NCBI RefSeq assembly: GCF_002887815.1
Contig: NZ_PDHO01000009.1
Coordinates: 124,001 to 188,000, forward strand
Source of the DNA: Mycobacterium sp. ENV421
GTDB lineage: Bacteria > Actinomycetota > Actinomycetes > Mycobacteriales > Mycobacteriaceae
Direction of reading: 5' to 3'
DNA length: 64,000 bases
Shown: positions 34,321-43,551 of the stretch, piece after piece
Numbering within the stretch: position 1 is the stretch's first letter
Layout of the letters: each line of letters opens with the position of its first letter
Notes under the pieces: model-generated
Databases searched by the model: none
Told to the model about the DNA's origin: nothing
Seen by the model: the letters and a program-made list of their open reading frames with translations, nothing else
Translations under genes and position numbers: made by a program

Positions 34321-35073
34321 ATGCGGCGAGGTGACGTGGCCGTATTGTCCATATCGGCCGCACTGGGGGCAGTGGTCGTCGCGGCCGTGGTCGTCAGCGT
34401 CCTCGTCGTCGATCGTCCACGCGAGCCGTCCAGGGACGCGGAGACCAACAGCAACTCGAGTCTGCTTGTGGTGACGTGGGGCCCTGCGCTCTGCAAGGTC
34501 GACCCTCCCAACCCGGGCTGCCGAAGCGGTCATGTCGGCTCATTGGGACCGGCATTCATCCTGCACGGCCTCTGGCCGCAACCGCCGACCCAGCAGTTCT
34601 GTGGAGTGCCGAAAGGGGGCCGGAACCCCAGCTTGGCGGAGCTGAAGCTGCCCCAGGACGTGCAGACGGATCTTCAATCGATGATGTCTGATGCCGGCGT
34701 CATGGCACCCCACGAATGGTCTGCGCACGGCACCTGCTCGGGGCTCCCACCGGCTGACTACTTCACCATTGCCACGAAGCTCACCGAACAGGTGACGGCT
34801 GTCCTCAACCCGGTTTTCCGGAATGCGGAGGGCGGCAACGTGTCACTGAGCACGGTGCGAGGTCGGTTCGATGCCGCATTCGGTGCCCACACCGGCGACC
34901 GGGTCGGCATGAACTGCCGCGAGGCGGCCGGGAGCGGGATGATCGTCTACGAGTTGCATCTGTCGCTCCCGCCGGTTGCGGACCTGCGGAGCTCGTCGAA
35001 CGCGTCGTTGGGTGAGCTGCTGGACAAGGGGCCGACGATCTTGGCGGGTTGCCGACGTGGGCTCGTATCCTGA
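34321..35073 (+). CDS. Membrane-anchored or secreted RNase T2 family ribonuclease
   Basis: A 250-residue protein. A single N-terminal hydrophobic helix (about 8-30) exports or anchors it. The RNase T2 active site is present: CAS I FILHGLWPQ with His82, and CAS II HEWSAHGTC with His131, Glu132 and His136. The Lys usually two residues before the last His is Ala. Several Cys fit family disulfides. Members cleave single-stranded RNA through 2',3'-cyclic phosphates in the envelope or lysosome-like compartments. It is divergent from the flippase/RT pair; the 85 bp between them presumably hold both promoters. Confidence 0.88.
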   Translation: MRRGDVAVLSISAALGAVVVAAVVVSVLVVDRPREPSRDAETNSNSSLLVVTWGPALCKVDPPNPGCRSGHVGSLGPAFILHGLWPQPPTQQFCGVPKGGRNPSLAELKLPQDVQTDLQSMMSDAGVMAPHEWSAHGTCSGLPPADYFTIATKLTEQVTAVLNPVFRNAEGGNVSLSTVRGRFDAAFGAHTGDRVGMNCREAAGSGMIVYELHLSLPPVADLRSSSNASLGELLDKGPTILAGCRRGLVS

Positions 35074-35109
35074 CGTCGCCCGGGACCTACGCCAGTGCAC
35101 AATCAACCC

Positions 35110-35967
35110 GTGAGCCGCCGTCCGACAGCACTCGTTGTCGCCCTCCTGCTTCTGTTCACGTTGCCCGCCAAGCACGCCCACGCCACCGGCGATCCGCCCG
35201 GCGCGCTGACCTTCGGTGGCGTACAGCGGACGTACGTGTTGCACGTGCCCACCGGACTGACGCATCCCAAGGGCCTGGTCCTCAACTTGCACGGCGGAAG
35301 CCAGACCGGCCGCAAGCAGGCCGCCGCGACCAATTACGACGCGATCGCCGACCAACACGGTTGGATTGTCGCCTATCCCAACGGCATCGACTTCAGTTGG
35401 GCCGATGGGCGCGGCGCGGCAGCCCCGGACCGCCAGGGGGTCGATGACGTCGGGTTCCTGGCGACGCTGATCGGCCGGCTCACCCGTGACTTCAACATTC
35501 CGCGCGATCGGGTTTTCGTCACCGGGATGTCGGCGGGCGGGTTCATGGCCAACCGGCTGGCGTGCGAGCGAGCGGATCTGGTGGCCGCGATAGCCCCGGT
35601 GTCAAGCACGCTCGGCGTGAACGTCCACTGCAATCCGTCCAAGCCCGTGTCGGTGCTGGCGATTCACGGCACCGCAGACAAGGTGGTGCCCTACAGAGGT
35701 GGCCGCATGATCGGACGCGGCGGAGCCAGCGCCGTCGTGTCTGCGCCGACGATGGTGGACCGGTGGTTGGCATTCGACCGCTGTCCACCCGCGACATCCA
35801 CATCGATCGATGGCGGAAAACGCTTGGTCGCCTTCGGTTGCGCCGATGGCACCGAGGTCACGTTCGTCACCATCGACGGGTGGGGTCACACCTGGCCGTT
35901 GCCACCGAAGACCGCGTTCGATGCATCACAGGCCAGCGCTCAGTTCTTCGTCGCGCACGGCGGGTGA
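35110..35967 (+). CDS. Secreted PHB depolymerase/feruloyl-esterase-like hydrolase
   Basis: About 285 residues with a signal peptide (cleavage near KHAHATG). The alpha/beta-hydrolase core carries the esterase family segments YVLHVPTGL, LVLNLHGGSQTG, the nucleophile GMSAGG, an Asp in HGTADKVVPY, and the His in GWGHTWP. This fits the polyhydroxybutyrate depolymerase/LpqC type family, extracellular esterases of uncertain natural substrate. The GTG at 35110 or the one at 35095 could be used; both keep the signal peptide. It ends 11 bp from the convergent mce operon. Confidence 0.87.
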   Translation: MSRRPTALVVALLLLFTLPAKHAHATGDPPGALTFGGVQRTYVLHVPTGLTHPKGLVLNLHGGSQTGRKQAAATNYDAIADQHGWIVAYPNGIDFSWADGRGAAAPDRQGVDDVGFLATLIGRLTRDFNIPRDRVFVTGMSAGGFMANRLACERADLVAAIAPVSSTLGVNVHCNPSKPVSVLAIHGTADKVVPYRGGRMIGRGGASAVVSAPTMVDRWLAFDRCPPATSTSIDGGKRLVAFGCADGTEVTFVTIDGWGHTWPLPPKTAFDASQASAQFFVAHGG

Positions 35968-35978
35968 GCCCGGATTGA

Positions 35979-37430
35979 TCACGGCTGCCCAGGCAGCAGC
36001 ATCGACTGCCATGTGCTGTTCTGCTTGGCGGGTTGGGCCAGTTCGGATTGGGTGTATTCCCGCCCGTTGGGGCCGACGTACAGCCCTGTCGCGGGGTCGT
36101 ACTCGCTGACGGCCACCAGCGCCGGCGGGGGGACGTCGGCCGGGGGACTTTCGGGCGGAACATCGGGCACCGGTTGCCCGGACAGCGTCGCGTTCGGGTC
36201 GCCTTTCCAGTTGTAGCCGTCGTTGAGAGGAACGTAATTCTGGTCGCTCTCGCAGAGCTTGACCGTGGGTGCGCGTTTACCTGGCACCGTCTCGCATGGA
36301 ATGTTGCGTGCGCCACGGACATTGAACGGCGAGTCCTGGGGGGTGCGGCAGTACAGGTCACCGGGTGGCCGCTCGGGGTAGTCGACCAGGCTCGGGATGC
36401 GCTGCTGCTGGGCGGGCAGGAAGCCGGTGGTGCAGGCCGGTGGAAGGTTGATGTTGAGGTTGAACGACAGGTATTCGCCGCGGTAGGCCTGGTTGGTGTT
36501 CGCATTGGCCATGAAAGTCGCTTGACCTTCCGACACCGCATGCGGCAGCAGGACGAGCAATTGTTCGATGTCGTTCTGATAGGTCACGGCGACCTGTCCG
36601 ATGCTGGCGAGGTTGGCGACGATGACCGGCAGCGTGGGCTTGAGCCGCTCGATCAGGTTGCGCGCCTGTTCATTTGTCGCGACGAGGCCACCCTGGTCGA
36701 TCACGCCGGCCACGGCATCGTTGTCGGCTTTCAGTTCACCGGTCACGGTCGCGATGTGCGAGGCCCAGGCTTGAATCGCCACCGACGTCTGCACCTGCGA
36801 GTCGAGCACCGGCTTGGCGTTGTCGATGAGGTCGATCAGCGGATCGAGATTCGCACGCGCGTCGATCGCCAAAGTGGTTGAACCCTTGACGATGTCGGAT
36901 AGTTGCGGTCCCAGGCCGCCGACAGCCGTATAGGCCTCGTCGATCGCGGTTCTGAGGTTCTCCCGTGGGATCGCCTGCAATCCGGAGTTGGCGGCGTCGA
37001 GGAGCGCGTTGATGTCGGGTGGTACGGAGGTGTGGTCGCGGGGGATGACATCGCCGTCCCGCAGCGCCCGTGCGGTGCCGTCGCGGGGGATCAGATCGAC
37101 GTACTGTTCGCCGATGGCGGACTGGCTGTGCACCTCGGCGCGCAGGTCTGACGGGATATCGATGCCCGACTTCAACGACAAGACTGCGTCAACTCCGCTG
37201 TCACTCAATCGAACTGATTGAACCCGGCCCACCTCGACGCCCCGGTAGGTGACGTTGCCGGTGCTGTACAGGCCGCCGGTTTCCGGCAGCTGCATGGTCA
37301 CGCTGTAGCGCCCCACACCGAACCACTTGGCCGGCAGCTTGAGAAAGTGCAGACCCATCACCGCGATCGCGGTCAGTGCGATGACCGCGAAGACGGCCAG
37401 CTGGATCAGCATCCTGCGGGTCAGATGCAT
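35979..37430 (-). CDS. mceF: MCE family protein F
   Basis: A 483-residue protein, last of the mce operon. An N-terminal helix (LIQLAVFAVIALTAIAVMGL) anchors it. The MCE domain follows (about residues 40-120: TGGLYSTGNVTYRGVEVGRV, HSQSAIGEQYVDLIPRDG), then a long helical domain and a Pro-rich tail (DVPPESPPADVPPPAL). With MceA-E it would form the periplasmic tunnel of a lipid importer. The position after the lipoprotein MceE with 1 bp between genes is the standard order. Confidence 0.9.
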   Translation of the reverse strand: MHLTRRMLIQLAVFAVIALTAIAVMGLHFLKLPAKWFGVGRYSVTMQLPETGGLYSTGNVTYRGVEVGRVQSVRLSDSGVDAVLSLKSGIDIPSDLRAEVHSQSAIGEQYVDLIPRDGTARALRDGDVIPRDHTSVPPDINALLDAANSGLQAIPRENLRTAIDEAYTAVGGLGPQLSDIVKGSTTLAIDARANLDPLIDLIDNAKPVLDSQVQTSVAIQAWASHIATVTGELKADNDAVAGVIDQGGLVATNEQARNLIERLKPTLPVIVANLASIGQVAVTYQNDIEQLLVLLPHAVSEGQATFMANANTNQAYRGEYLSFNLNINLPPACTTGFLPAQQQRIPSLVDYPERPPGDLYCRTPQDSPFNVRGARNIPCETVPGKRAPTVKLCESDQNYVPLNDGYNWKGDPNATLSGQPVPDVPPESPPADVPPPALVAVSEYDPATGLYVGPNGREYTQSELAQPAKQNSTWQSMLLPGQP

Positions 37431-37431
37431 A

Positions 37432-38571
37432 CTAGGGACCTTGGTCGAAGTTGTACGGCGCGACCAGCGGGTTGCTCTTGGTGTAGGGGCTAGGGAACTG
37501 CCCGATCGTGCGCCCCCACTGCATCTCGAGCTCGGTCAGGTTGCCCTCCCATCGGGTTCCGGTGAACAGGCCCTGGTCGATACGGCTCAGCGTGAGGTCG
37601 ACGACAGCGGTCATGTTCGCATAATCGCCGCGCTGCCAGTTCTCGATGGTCTCGTTCGGGAACGGGAAGGTGGGGATGAGGCTCAGCGCGCGCGTCATGC
37701 TGGGCCCGGCGTTGGCCAGCGACTCCAGCACCGGCCCGATGTCTTTGAGCTCCTTGATCAGATCCGCTTTACTCTGTCCGACCGAGCTGACAACCAGGTT
37801 GCTGAACCTGCCGAGTTGGGCGGCGGCCTCAACGAGATTGTCGCGTTCGTTGTTGAGCACCGCGAGCGCCTCGGGCACCGTCTTGAGTGCTTGGTCCAGC
37901 ACCGGCCGGTTCGCGGCGAGCACCCCGGTCAGCCGGTTGAGACTGTCGGTGGCGGCGATGATGTCGTCGGTCTGGTCGTTGACGCTTCCGGCGAAGGTGT
38001 CGAGTTGACCGATGAGGCTGCGCAGGTCCTGTTCTCGGCCGCGGAATGCCGTACTGAATGCCTCGGTGATGTCCTGAACCTGTGCCAGCCCGCCGCCGTT
38101 GAGGACGGTGGAGACTGCCGCCAGGGTCTGTTCGACGGTCGGGTAGGACCCCGTATGGGACAGCGGGATGCGTGAGCCGGCGTGCAGCCGGCCCTGCGGC
38201 GGGGCGTCTTCGGGCGCGCTCAATTCGATGTGCTGTGAACCCAGGATGCTGGTGAGACCGATCGTGGCAACGGCGTTGGCGGGCAGCTCGACATCACCGT
38301 CGAGCCGCATGGTGACCACCGCATGCCAGCCCTCCAACTCGATCTTCGTGATGTGTCCCACCGTGGCGTCGCCGACCCTGACCCTGGAGTTGGGCTGAAT
38401 GTTGTTGACGTCGGGCATCTCTGCCTGGATCACGAACGATCCGGGCCCGCCGCCCTGCGTGCCGGGCAGCGGTAATGAGTTGATTCCCTGCCAGTTGTCG
38501 ACGTCGCAGCCGGACGACGCGGCCACGACGACGAGCAGCATCGCGACCCCGGCCGCGCGACGGGCGTTCAT
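37432..38571 (-). CDS. mceE: MCE family lipoprotein E
   Basis: A 379-residue MCE protein. A short signal ends in a weak lipobox (VAASSGCDVDNW), as in LprK/LprN-type MceE proteins. The MCE domain reads ADVNN-like EMPDVNNIQPNSRVRVGDATVG and IGLTSILGSQHIELSAPED, followed by a long helical region. The ATG overlaps the mceD stop (ATGA), which fixes the start; an in-frame extension upstream lies in the mceD gene and is not used. Confidence 0.9.
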   Translation of the reverse strand: MNARRAAGVAMLLVVVAASSGCDVDNWQGINSLPLPGTQGGGPGSFVIQAEMPDVNNIQPNSRVRVGDATVGHITKIELEGWHAVVTMRLDGDVELPANAVATIGLTSILGSQHIELSAPEDAPPQGRLHAGSRIPLSHTGSYPTVEQTLAAVSTVLNGGGLAQVQDITEAFSTAFRGREQDLRSLIGQLDTFAGSVNDQTDDIIAATDSLNRLTGVLAANRPVLDQALKTVPEALAVLNNERDNLVEAAAQLGRFSNLVVSSVGQSKADLIKELKDIGPVLESLANAGPSMTRALSLIPTFPFPNETIENWQRGDYANMTAVVDLTLSRIDQGLFTGTRWEGNLTELEMQWGRTIGQFPSPYTKSNPLVAPYNFDQGP

Positions 38572-39851
38572 GACCCGCCTCCGGTCGGGGTCATCATCCC
38601 GGTCAGTCCAGCGGTCGGGTCGGTGGTCACCACCGGTTCCTCGACGGGCAGCGGGGAGGGCTCCGCCGCGGGTGCGGCGGGCGGTACGTAGTCGGGACGC
38701 ATCCAGTCCTCGCTGTAGGTCACCTCGTTGGGCCGGGCTTGCGGACCGACCAGAAAGTTCTCGCCGATCGGCAAGAAGTTGTACTGGCGGTTCTTGATGA
38801 TCGGCGCCAGATACTGCACACACAGCTTCGCGGACTGTTCGGCGCCCAGTCGTGACGCCGCTTGAATTGCCCCGCACAGGAACGAGATCGGATTGGCGAA
38901 GTTGTTGACCGCGAGCGCACCGGTGAAGGCACCATTGGACGCCTCGTAGATGTTGGTGAAGTTGGCGACGGTGGTCGGCGCGATGTGCAGGGTTTGTTTG
39001 ATGTCGTCGAGGCTCTCGTTGAGCGCGGTGCTGATCGACGCCAGCTTCTCGGTGGTGGTCCCGATGGTGTCGCCGGTGTCCTCGATGAAGTCTCTGACAT
39101 CGCCGATCACCGAGTTCATATCGGCGAACGCGGTACCGATCTTCGTCGGGTCATCGGCCAGCAGCCCGGTCACCGCGGCGAGATTCTGGTTGAGCTGTCC
39201 CAATACGTCGCTGCTGCCGCGCAACGCGCTGATCAGGATGGACAAGTTCTTGAACGTCGCGAAGATGTCGCCGCTGTGGTCGCCCAGGATCGACATCGCC
39301 TGGGACAGTTTGACGATCGTCTCGCGGATGGTGCCGCCCTGCCCGCGCAGGTTGTCTGCGGCGGTGTTGATGAAAGAGCCCAGTGTGCTGACACCGCCCG
39401 GGGCCGTCGGTTTGAGCAGTTCGGTGAGCCGCTGCAACTGCACCCGCACCTCATCCCACTCCACCGGAACCGCGGTACGGCTGCGGGGGATGACGGCGCC
39501 GTCGCGCAGCGTCGGCCCGCCGGTGTAGACCGGTGTCAGCGCAATGGCGCGGCCGGTGACCAGCATCGGCGAGAGAATCGCGGCCATCGCGTCGGCGGGC
39601 ACTTTGTACTTTCGGTCGAACCAGAACGCGATCTTCACGCCGTCGGGATGCGGCTCGACGGCGGTCACCCGGCCCACCGGCACGCCGAGGATGCGGATGT
39701 CGTCACCGGGGAATAGTGCCGTGCTGTTGTCGAAGTAGCCGACGACCTCGACGCGGTTACCGTGTCCGACGGTGCGTAGCAGCACGCCGCCGGCCAGGAT
39801 CAGCACCAGGACGATCGCGAGTGCGGTACGGGCTCTGCGTGGCTTGGTCAT
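38568..39851 (-). CDS. mceD: MCE family protein D
   Basis: A 427-residue protein with an N-terminal membrane helix (ALAIVLVLILAGGVLL), an MCE domain (FDNSTALFPGDDIRILGVPVGRV, ILSPMLVTGRAIALTPVY), a long helical part and a C-terminal Pro-rich tail (PPAAPAAEPSPLPVEEP). It is one of six non-identical MCE subunits that together form a hydrophobic conduit. It overlaps both neighbours by 4 bp. Confidence 0.9.
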   Translation of the reverse strand: MTKPRRARTALAIVLVLILAGGVLLRTVGHGNRVEVVGYFDNSTALFPGDDIRILGVPVGRVTAVEPHPDGVKIAFWFDRKYKVPADAMAAILSPMLVTGRAIALTPVYTGGPTLRDGAVIPRSRTAVPVEWDEVRVQLQRLTELLKPTAPGGVSTLGSFINTAADNLRGQGGTIRETIVKLSQAMSILGDHSGDIFATFKNLSILISALRGSSDVLGQLNQNLAAVTGLLADDPTKIGTAFADMNSVIGDVRDFIEDTGDTIGTTTEKLASISTALNESLDDIKQTLHIAPTTVANFTNIYEASNGAFTGALAVNNFANPISFLCGAIQAASRLGAEQSAKLCVQYLAPIIKNRQYNFLPIGENFLVGPQARPNEVTYSEDWMRPDYVPPAAPAAEPSPLPVEEPVVTTDPTAGLTGMMTPTGGGS

Positions 39852-41146
39852 TGGGCGGCTCCTGGCTCGCCGGGGGCAGGTACGTACACCGGTGCCGGCG
39901 TCGGGTCCGGGGTGGAGGCGATGCCGGGCGGCGCCGCGGCGGGCGGGCCGGGTGGCGGCCCACCGGGTGGCGGTGCGGGCAGCGGCTCGCGGTAGGGGTA
40001 GCGCGGGTCGCCCGGCTTACCGGTGATGGCGTCGGGGAGATTGAGGTGCGGTTCGCCGCCCTGGCCGGTCCGCGGGTAGGGCACCGGCAGCGCCGGTGTG
40101 CCCGGTTGGCCGACTTGTGGGTCGGTCCGCAGCGACGGCAGCAGGGTCGCCGGGTCCACGCCGAGATCGGAGAAGGCGGCGTCGATGAACGGCTGCACGA
40201 ACTGTCCGGGAAACAGGTTGGCCAGGTACGCCTTGAAGAACGGTCCGGACGACACCGACTCGCCCAATGACATCGCATAGCTGTTGAGCCGCTTGATCGC
40301 TTCCTGCACGCGGCCTTTGCGGTCGTCGACGATCGTCAGGACGCCGTTGAGCTTCTCCAGCGCCGGTTTCAGCTGGGTGCGGTTCTCGGCGATGAATCCT
40401 TTGAGTTGCCGGGAGACGTCGGATAGCTTCAGCCAGAGCTGATCGAGGCCCGCGCTTTGGGCGTTGAGCGCGATCAGCAGGGAGTTGGTCTGACGCACGA
40501 GTTCGACGATCTGGTCGGTGCGTTCGGCGAGGACCTGAGTGGTCTTGGCCGCATTGGCCAACAGGTTGCGCAACTGGGCGTCCTGCTTGTCGAGGGTGTC
40601 GGCGAACCGGGACACCCCGGCCACCGCCCGATGCAGGTCGGACGGCGTGTGGGCGAACGTCTCGGCCATCGTCGACAGGGACTGTGAAAGCTGTTGGGTA
40701 TCAAGCCCGCTGATGGTGGTGGTCAGGTCGCCGAGAGCGTCGGGGAGCTGATAGGGCGAGGTGGTTCGGTCCCGCGGGATGGGTCCGGACAGCGGACCGT
40801 CACCGCGCGGAGTGACGTCGAGCATCTTGGTGCCCAGCAGTCCCTTCGTCTTGATGGCGGCCAGCGTGCGCTCACCGAGGTGGACGTCGCCGTTGATCCG
40901 GAAGGCCACCAAGACCTGCGGGCCGTCGAGTTCGATGCTGGATACCTTGCCGACCGGCAAGCCCGACACCTCGACGGTAGCCCCGGTGAACAGGCCGCCC
41001 GCTTCGGCGAAGTACGCGGAGTAGTTGCGGCCGGGATTGAGGAACGGCAATCTCTGCCAATTCAGGGCGCCCATCACGATGCCGGCGATGACGACGGCGC
41101 CGACGGCCCCGAGGATGACCGGGTTGCGTTCGGAGAAAGACTTCAC
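39848..41146 (-). CDS. mceC: MCE family protein C
   Basis: A 432-residue protein. The start is taken as the GTG overlapping the mceB stop (GTGA); a slightly longer frame from 41158 is possible. A membrane helix (VILGAVGAVVIAGIVMGAL), the MCE domain (YFAEAGGLFTGATVEVSGLP, IKTKGLLGTKMLDVTPRGDG) and a helical region lead to an extreme Pro/Gly/Ala tail (PPGGPPPGPPAAAPPG), usual for MceC. Confidence 0.9.
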   Translation of the reverse strand: MKSFSERNPVILGAVGAVVIAGIVMGALNWQRLPFLNPGRNYSAYFAEAGGLFTGATVEVSGLPVGKVSSIELDGPQVLVAFRINGDVHLGERTLAAIKTKGLLGTKMLDVTPRGDGPLSGPIPRDRTTSPYQLPDALGDLTTTISGLDTQQLSQSLSTMAETFAHTPSDLHRAVAGVSRFADTLDKQDAQLRNLLANAAKTTQVLAERTDQIVELVRQTNSLLIALNAQSAGLDQLWLKLSDVSRQLKGFIAENRTQLKPALEKLNGVLTIVDDRKGRVQEAIKRLNSYAMSLGESVSSGPFFKAYLANLFPGQFVQPFIDAAFSDLGVDPATLLPSLRTDPQVGQPGTPALPVPYPRTGQGGEPHLNLPDAITGKPGDPRYPYREPLPAPPPGGPPPGPPAAAPPGIASTPDPTPAPVYVPAPGEPGAAQ

Positions 41147-42171
41147 TTCGGCGTGCACCGCCCGGTGTCCTGTCCGGCCACCTTGACGAAAACCGGTTGT
41201 CCGCCTTTGCCGTTCAACTTCAGGATCAGGTCGCAGAGGTAGAAGCTGAAGAAATCGCCGTACATGCCCTGCCGCTGCAGGGCGCGGTATTTGTCCGGCA
41301 ATGTGTCGATCAGCTTCTCCAGGTATTCGTGATCGGCCACCGCGATCGACGAGACCCGGTCGGTTTCGTGGACCACCTTCTGAAACGGTGCGCGGGCGCC
41401 TGCGAGCAGATCGGCGACGCTGCCGGCTGCCGCGCTGGTGGATGTGAATGCGGCGGCGACGTCGCTCCGGCGGGCCTCGAGGGCCTGAACCAAACCCGTC
41501 AGATTGGTGACGGCTTTGTCGAGTTGGGCGCTCTGACTGCCCAGGGCGCCCAGCACCGCGTCGAGGTTGGTGATGACCTCACTGATCAACTGGTCGCGGT
41601 CGGCCAGGGTATTGGTCAGTACCGCAGCCTGATTGAGGAACGAGCCGATCGTCGCGCCCTGGCCCTGCAAAGCCTGGTTGAGCTGTGAACTCAGTGCGTT
41701 CACCTGATCCGGACTCAGGGCACGGAACAGTGGCTTGAAGCCGCCGATCACCGAGTCGAGGTCTAATGCCGGGGCGGTACGGTCGACCGGAATGGTCTGG
41801 CCCGCCGACAGGCGTTTGATCCCGCCCGTACCTTCGTCGAGCGCCAGAAACCGGCCGCCGATGACGTTGTCGTAGCGGATGATCGCCCGAGTTCCCTCGG
41901 TGAGCACCAGCGTGTCGGTAGCCGAGAATTCGACTCGCACGGTCGCGTCGCGGTTGATTCGGATGTCTTCGACCTTGCCCACCTCGACGCCGGCGACCCG
42001 GACGAAGTCCCCTTTCTTCAGGCCGGTGACGTTGGTGAACACCGCGTTGTAGACCGTGCCGGTGGTGAAGCGGAACTGAGCGAAGATGGCCAGCAGAGCG
42101 AACGCGCCGAGGAAGCACACCGTCAGGAAGATGCCGAGACGCCACACAGCGCCCGCAAGGTTGTCCTTCAC
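41143..42171 (-). CDS. mceB: MCE family protein B
   Basis: A 342-residue protein starting at the GTG overlapping the mceA stop (GTGA). It has a membrane helix (LGIFLTVCFLGAFALLAIF), an MCE domain (VFTNVTGLKKGDFVRVAGVEVG, IIRYDNVIGGRFLALDEG) and a helical domain, and lacks a Pro-rich tail, which is normal for MceB. The longer upstream frame to 42396 lies in mceA and is rejected. Confidence 0.9.
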   Translation of the reverse strand: MKDNLAGAVWRLGIFLTVCFLGAFALLAIFAQFRFTTGTVYNAVFTNVTGLKKGDFVRVAGVEVGKVEDIRINRDATVRVEFSATDTLVLTEGTRAIIRYDNVIGGRFLALDEGTGGIKRLSAGQTIPVDRTAPALDLDSVIGGFKPLFRALSPDQVNALSSQLNQALQGQGATIGSFLNQAAVLTNTLADRDQLISEVITNLDAVLGALGSQSAQLDKAVTNLTGLVQALEARRSDVAAAFTSTSAAAGSVADLLAGARAPFQKVVHETDRVSSIAVADHEYLEKLIDTLPDKYRALQRQGMYGDFFSFYLCDLILKLNGKGGQPVFVKVAGQDTGRCTPK

Positions 42172-43550
42172 GGCTGACCCTCCGTCGGTGGACTCGGTTG
42201 CGGTTGCGCTGCAGCAGGTTCCGGTGCGGGCGGCACACCCGGCCACAGGGGCACGCCACCTGGGCCGTACCAGGCCGCGCCGTAGGGGGGCATGCCTGGA
42301 CCCGGGTCCGGACCCGGAGCGGGCCCGGGCAGGCACTGCCGGATGCTGGGCGGCCGCGGATTGCCGCGGGTCACCGGGAACCAATCCGCCCAACACGGAT
42401 GTCCCAGACCGGGATTGGGCCTGATATCCAGGCCGGTTCCCCAGCCGGTGTTGGTGACGAGCTGGCGCACGGGGAAGTTCTTGGTGACGTCCGGCAGCGA
42501 CCCGCAGCCGGGCTTTCCACCGGGACCGCCTTTGGCGCCGACGACGGGCAGGTTGTCCGGATATTGGTAGGGGTCGTTGCCCAGCAGCAGGGCGACGTCA
42601 AACACCGCGGACTTGCCGTCCTTGCCACCCCAGGCCTCGTAGCCGCCGTTCTTCAGCGTCCAGGTCGCGCCCTGCAGCCAGCAGGTGTAGACCGGGTTGT
42701 ACTTGAGCAGCAATGCCGTCGTGGGTTCCAGGATGTTCGCCGCGCGTACCAGGTTTGCGCCACTGCTGTCCAGCAGGTCGTGGCCGGACTGGGCGAACCC
42801 GATTGTGTTGAGCAGCAACGTGTCCAATGCCTGTGATCGGTCGGTGACGGTTGCGCTGACGGTGCTGGCGGAGTTGAGGATGGCCACGATATCGGGGGCG
42901 GCCGCGGCGTAGGTGTCGTTGAAATTCTTGAAGGAACGCCAATCAGCGCGGATGGTGTCGCTGCGCTCATTGAGCGCTGTAAGGACCTGGTTGAGGTCGG
43001 TGGTGGCCTGGCCCATCCGGGGGCCCTGCCCGCGAACTCCGTCGGCGACCGCCGTCAGCACGGCGTTCAGTTTGGCGGGGTCGACCATACCGAGCAGGTT
43101 GACCACGTTCTGGAAGACAGTGTTCACCTCGGTGGTGACGTTGGCCGAGCGCAGTACCGCGCCGGCGGCCAAGCGCTGCGGGCTCGGATCCTCGGGGTAG
43201 ACGAGGTCGACGAACTTGGCGCCGAAGACGGTGGTCGACCTGATCTGCGCACCGACATTGGCCGGGATGTAACGGATCTGGCCGGGATCGATCTCGAGTC
43301 GCAGACTCGCCGGACCGTGCCCGCCGCCGATGTCGGCGACGCGTCCGACCTGCACTCCACGCATCTTCACCTTGGCGCCCGCTTCCATGACGAGTCCGGC
43401 TCGGTCCGAGGTCATTGTGACCGGCACGTAGGAGCGAAACGTCCCGGCGAAAGCTGTTCCGGTCACGAAGAAGAAGACGCCGATCGCCGCCAGGAGGATG
43501 ACGGTCCACCAGCCGTCGGGAAGACGGTTCTCGCCGGGTCGGGTATCCAT
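42168..43550 (-). CDS. mceA: MCE family protein A
   Basis: A 460-residue first MCE subunit. The N-terminal helix (WTVILLAAIGVFFFVTGTAF) is followed by the MCE domain (MTSDRAGLVMEAGAKVKMRG, IRSTTVFGAKFVDLVYPEDP), a long helical domain, a Cys-containing C-terminal globular region (CWLQGATW, PGCGSLPD) and a Pro/Gly tail. It starts 1 bp from the yrbEB stop. In M. tuberculosis, Mce1 carries fatty acids and Mce4 cholesterol; the substrate of this set is not evident. Confidence 0.92.
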   Translation of the reverse strand: MDTRPGENRLPDGWWTVILLAAIGVFFFVTGTAFAGTFRSYVPVTMTSDRAGLVMEAGAKVKMRGVQVGRVADIGGGHGPASLRLEIDPGQIRYIPANVGAQIRSTTVFGAKFVDLVYPEDPSPQRLAAGAVLRSANVTTEVNTVFQNVVNLLGMVDPAKLNAVLTAVADGVRGQGPRMGQATTDLNQVLTALNERSDTIRADWRSFKNFNDTYAAAAPDIVAILNSASTVSATVTDRSQALDTLLLNTIGFAQSGHDLLDSSGANLVRAANILEPTTALLLKYNPVYTCWLQGATWTLKNGGYEAWGGKDGKSAVFDVALLLGNDPYQYPDNLPVVGAKGGPGGKPGCGSLPDVTKNFPVRQLVTNTGWGTGLDIRPNPGLGHPCWADWFPVTRGNPRPPSIRQCLPGPAPGPDPGPGMPPYGAAWYGPGGVPLWPGVPPAPEPAAAQPQPSPPTEGQP

Positions 43551-43551
43551 G

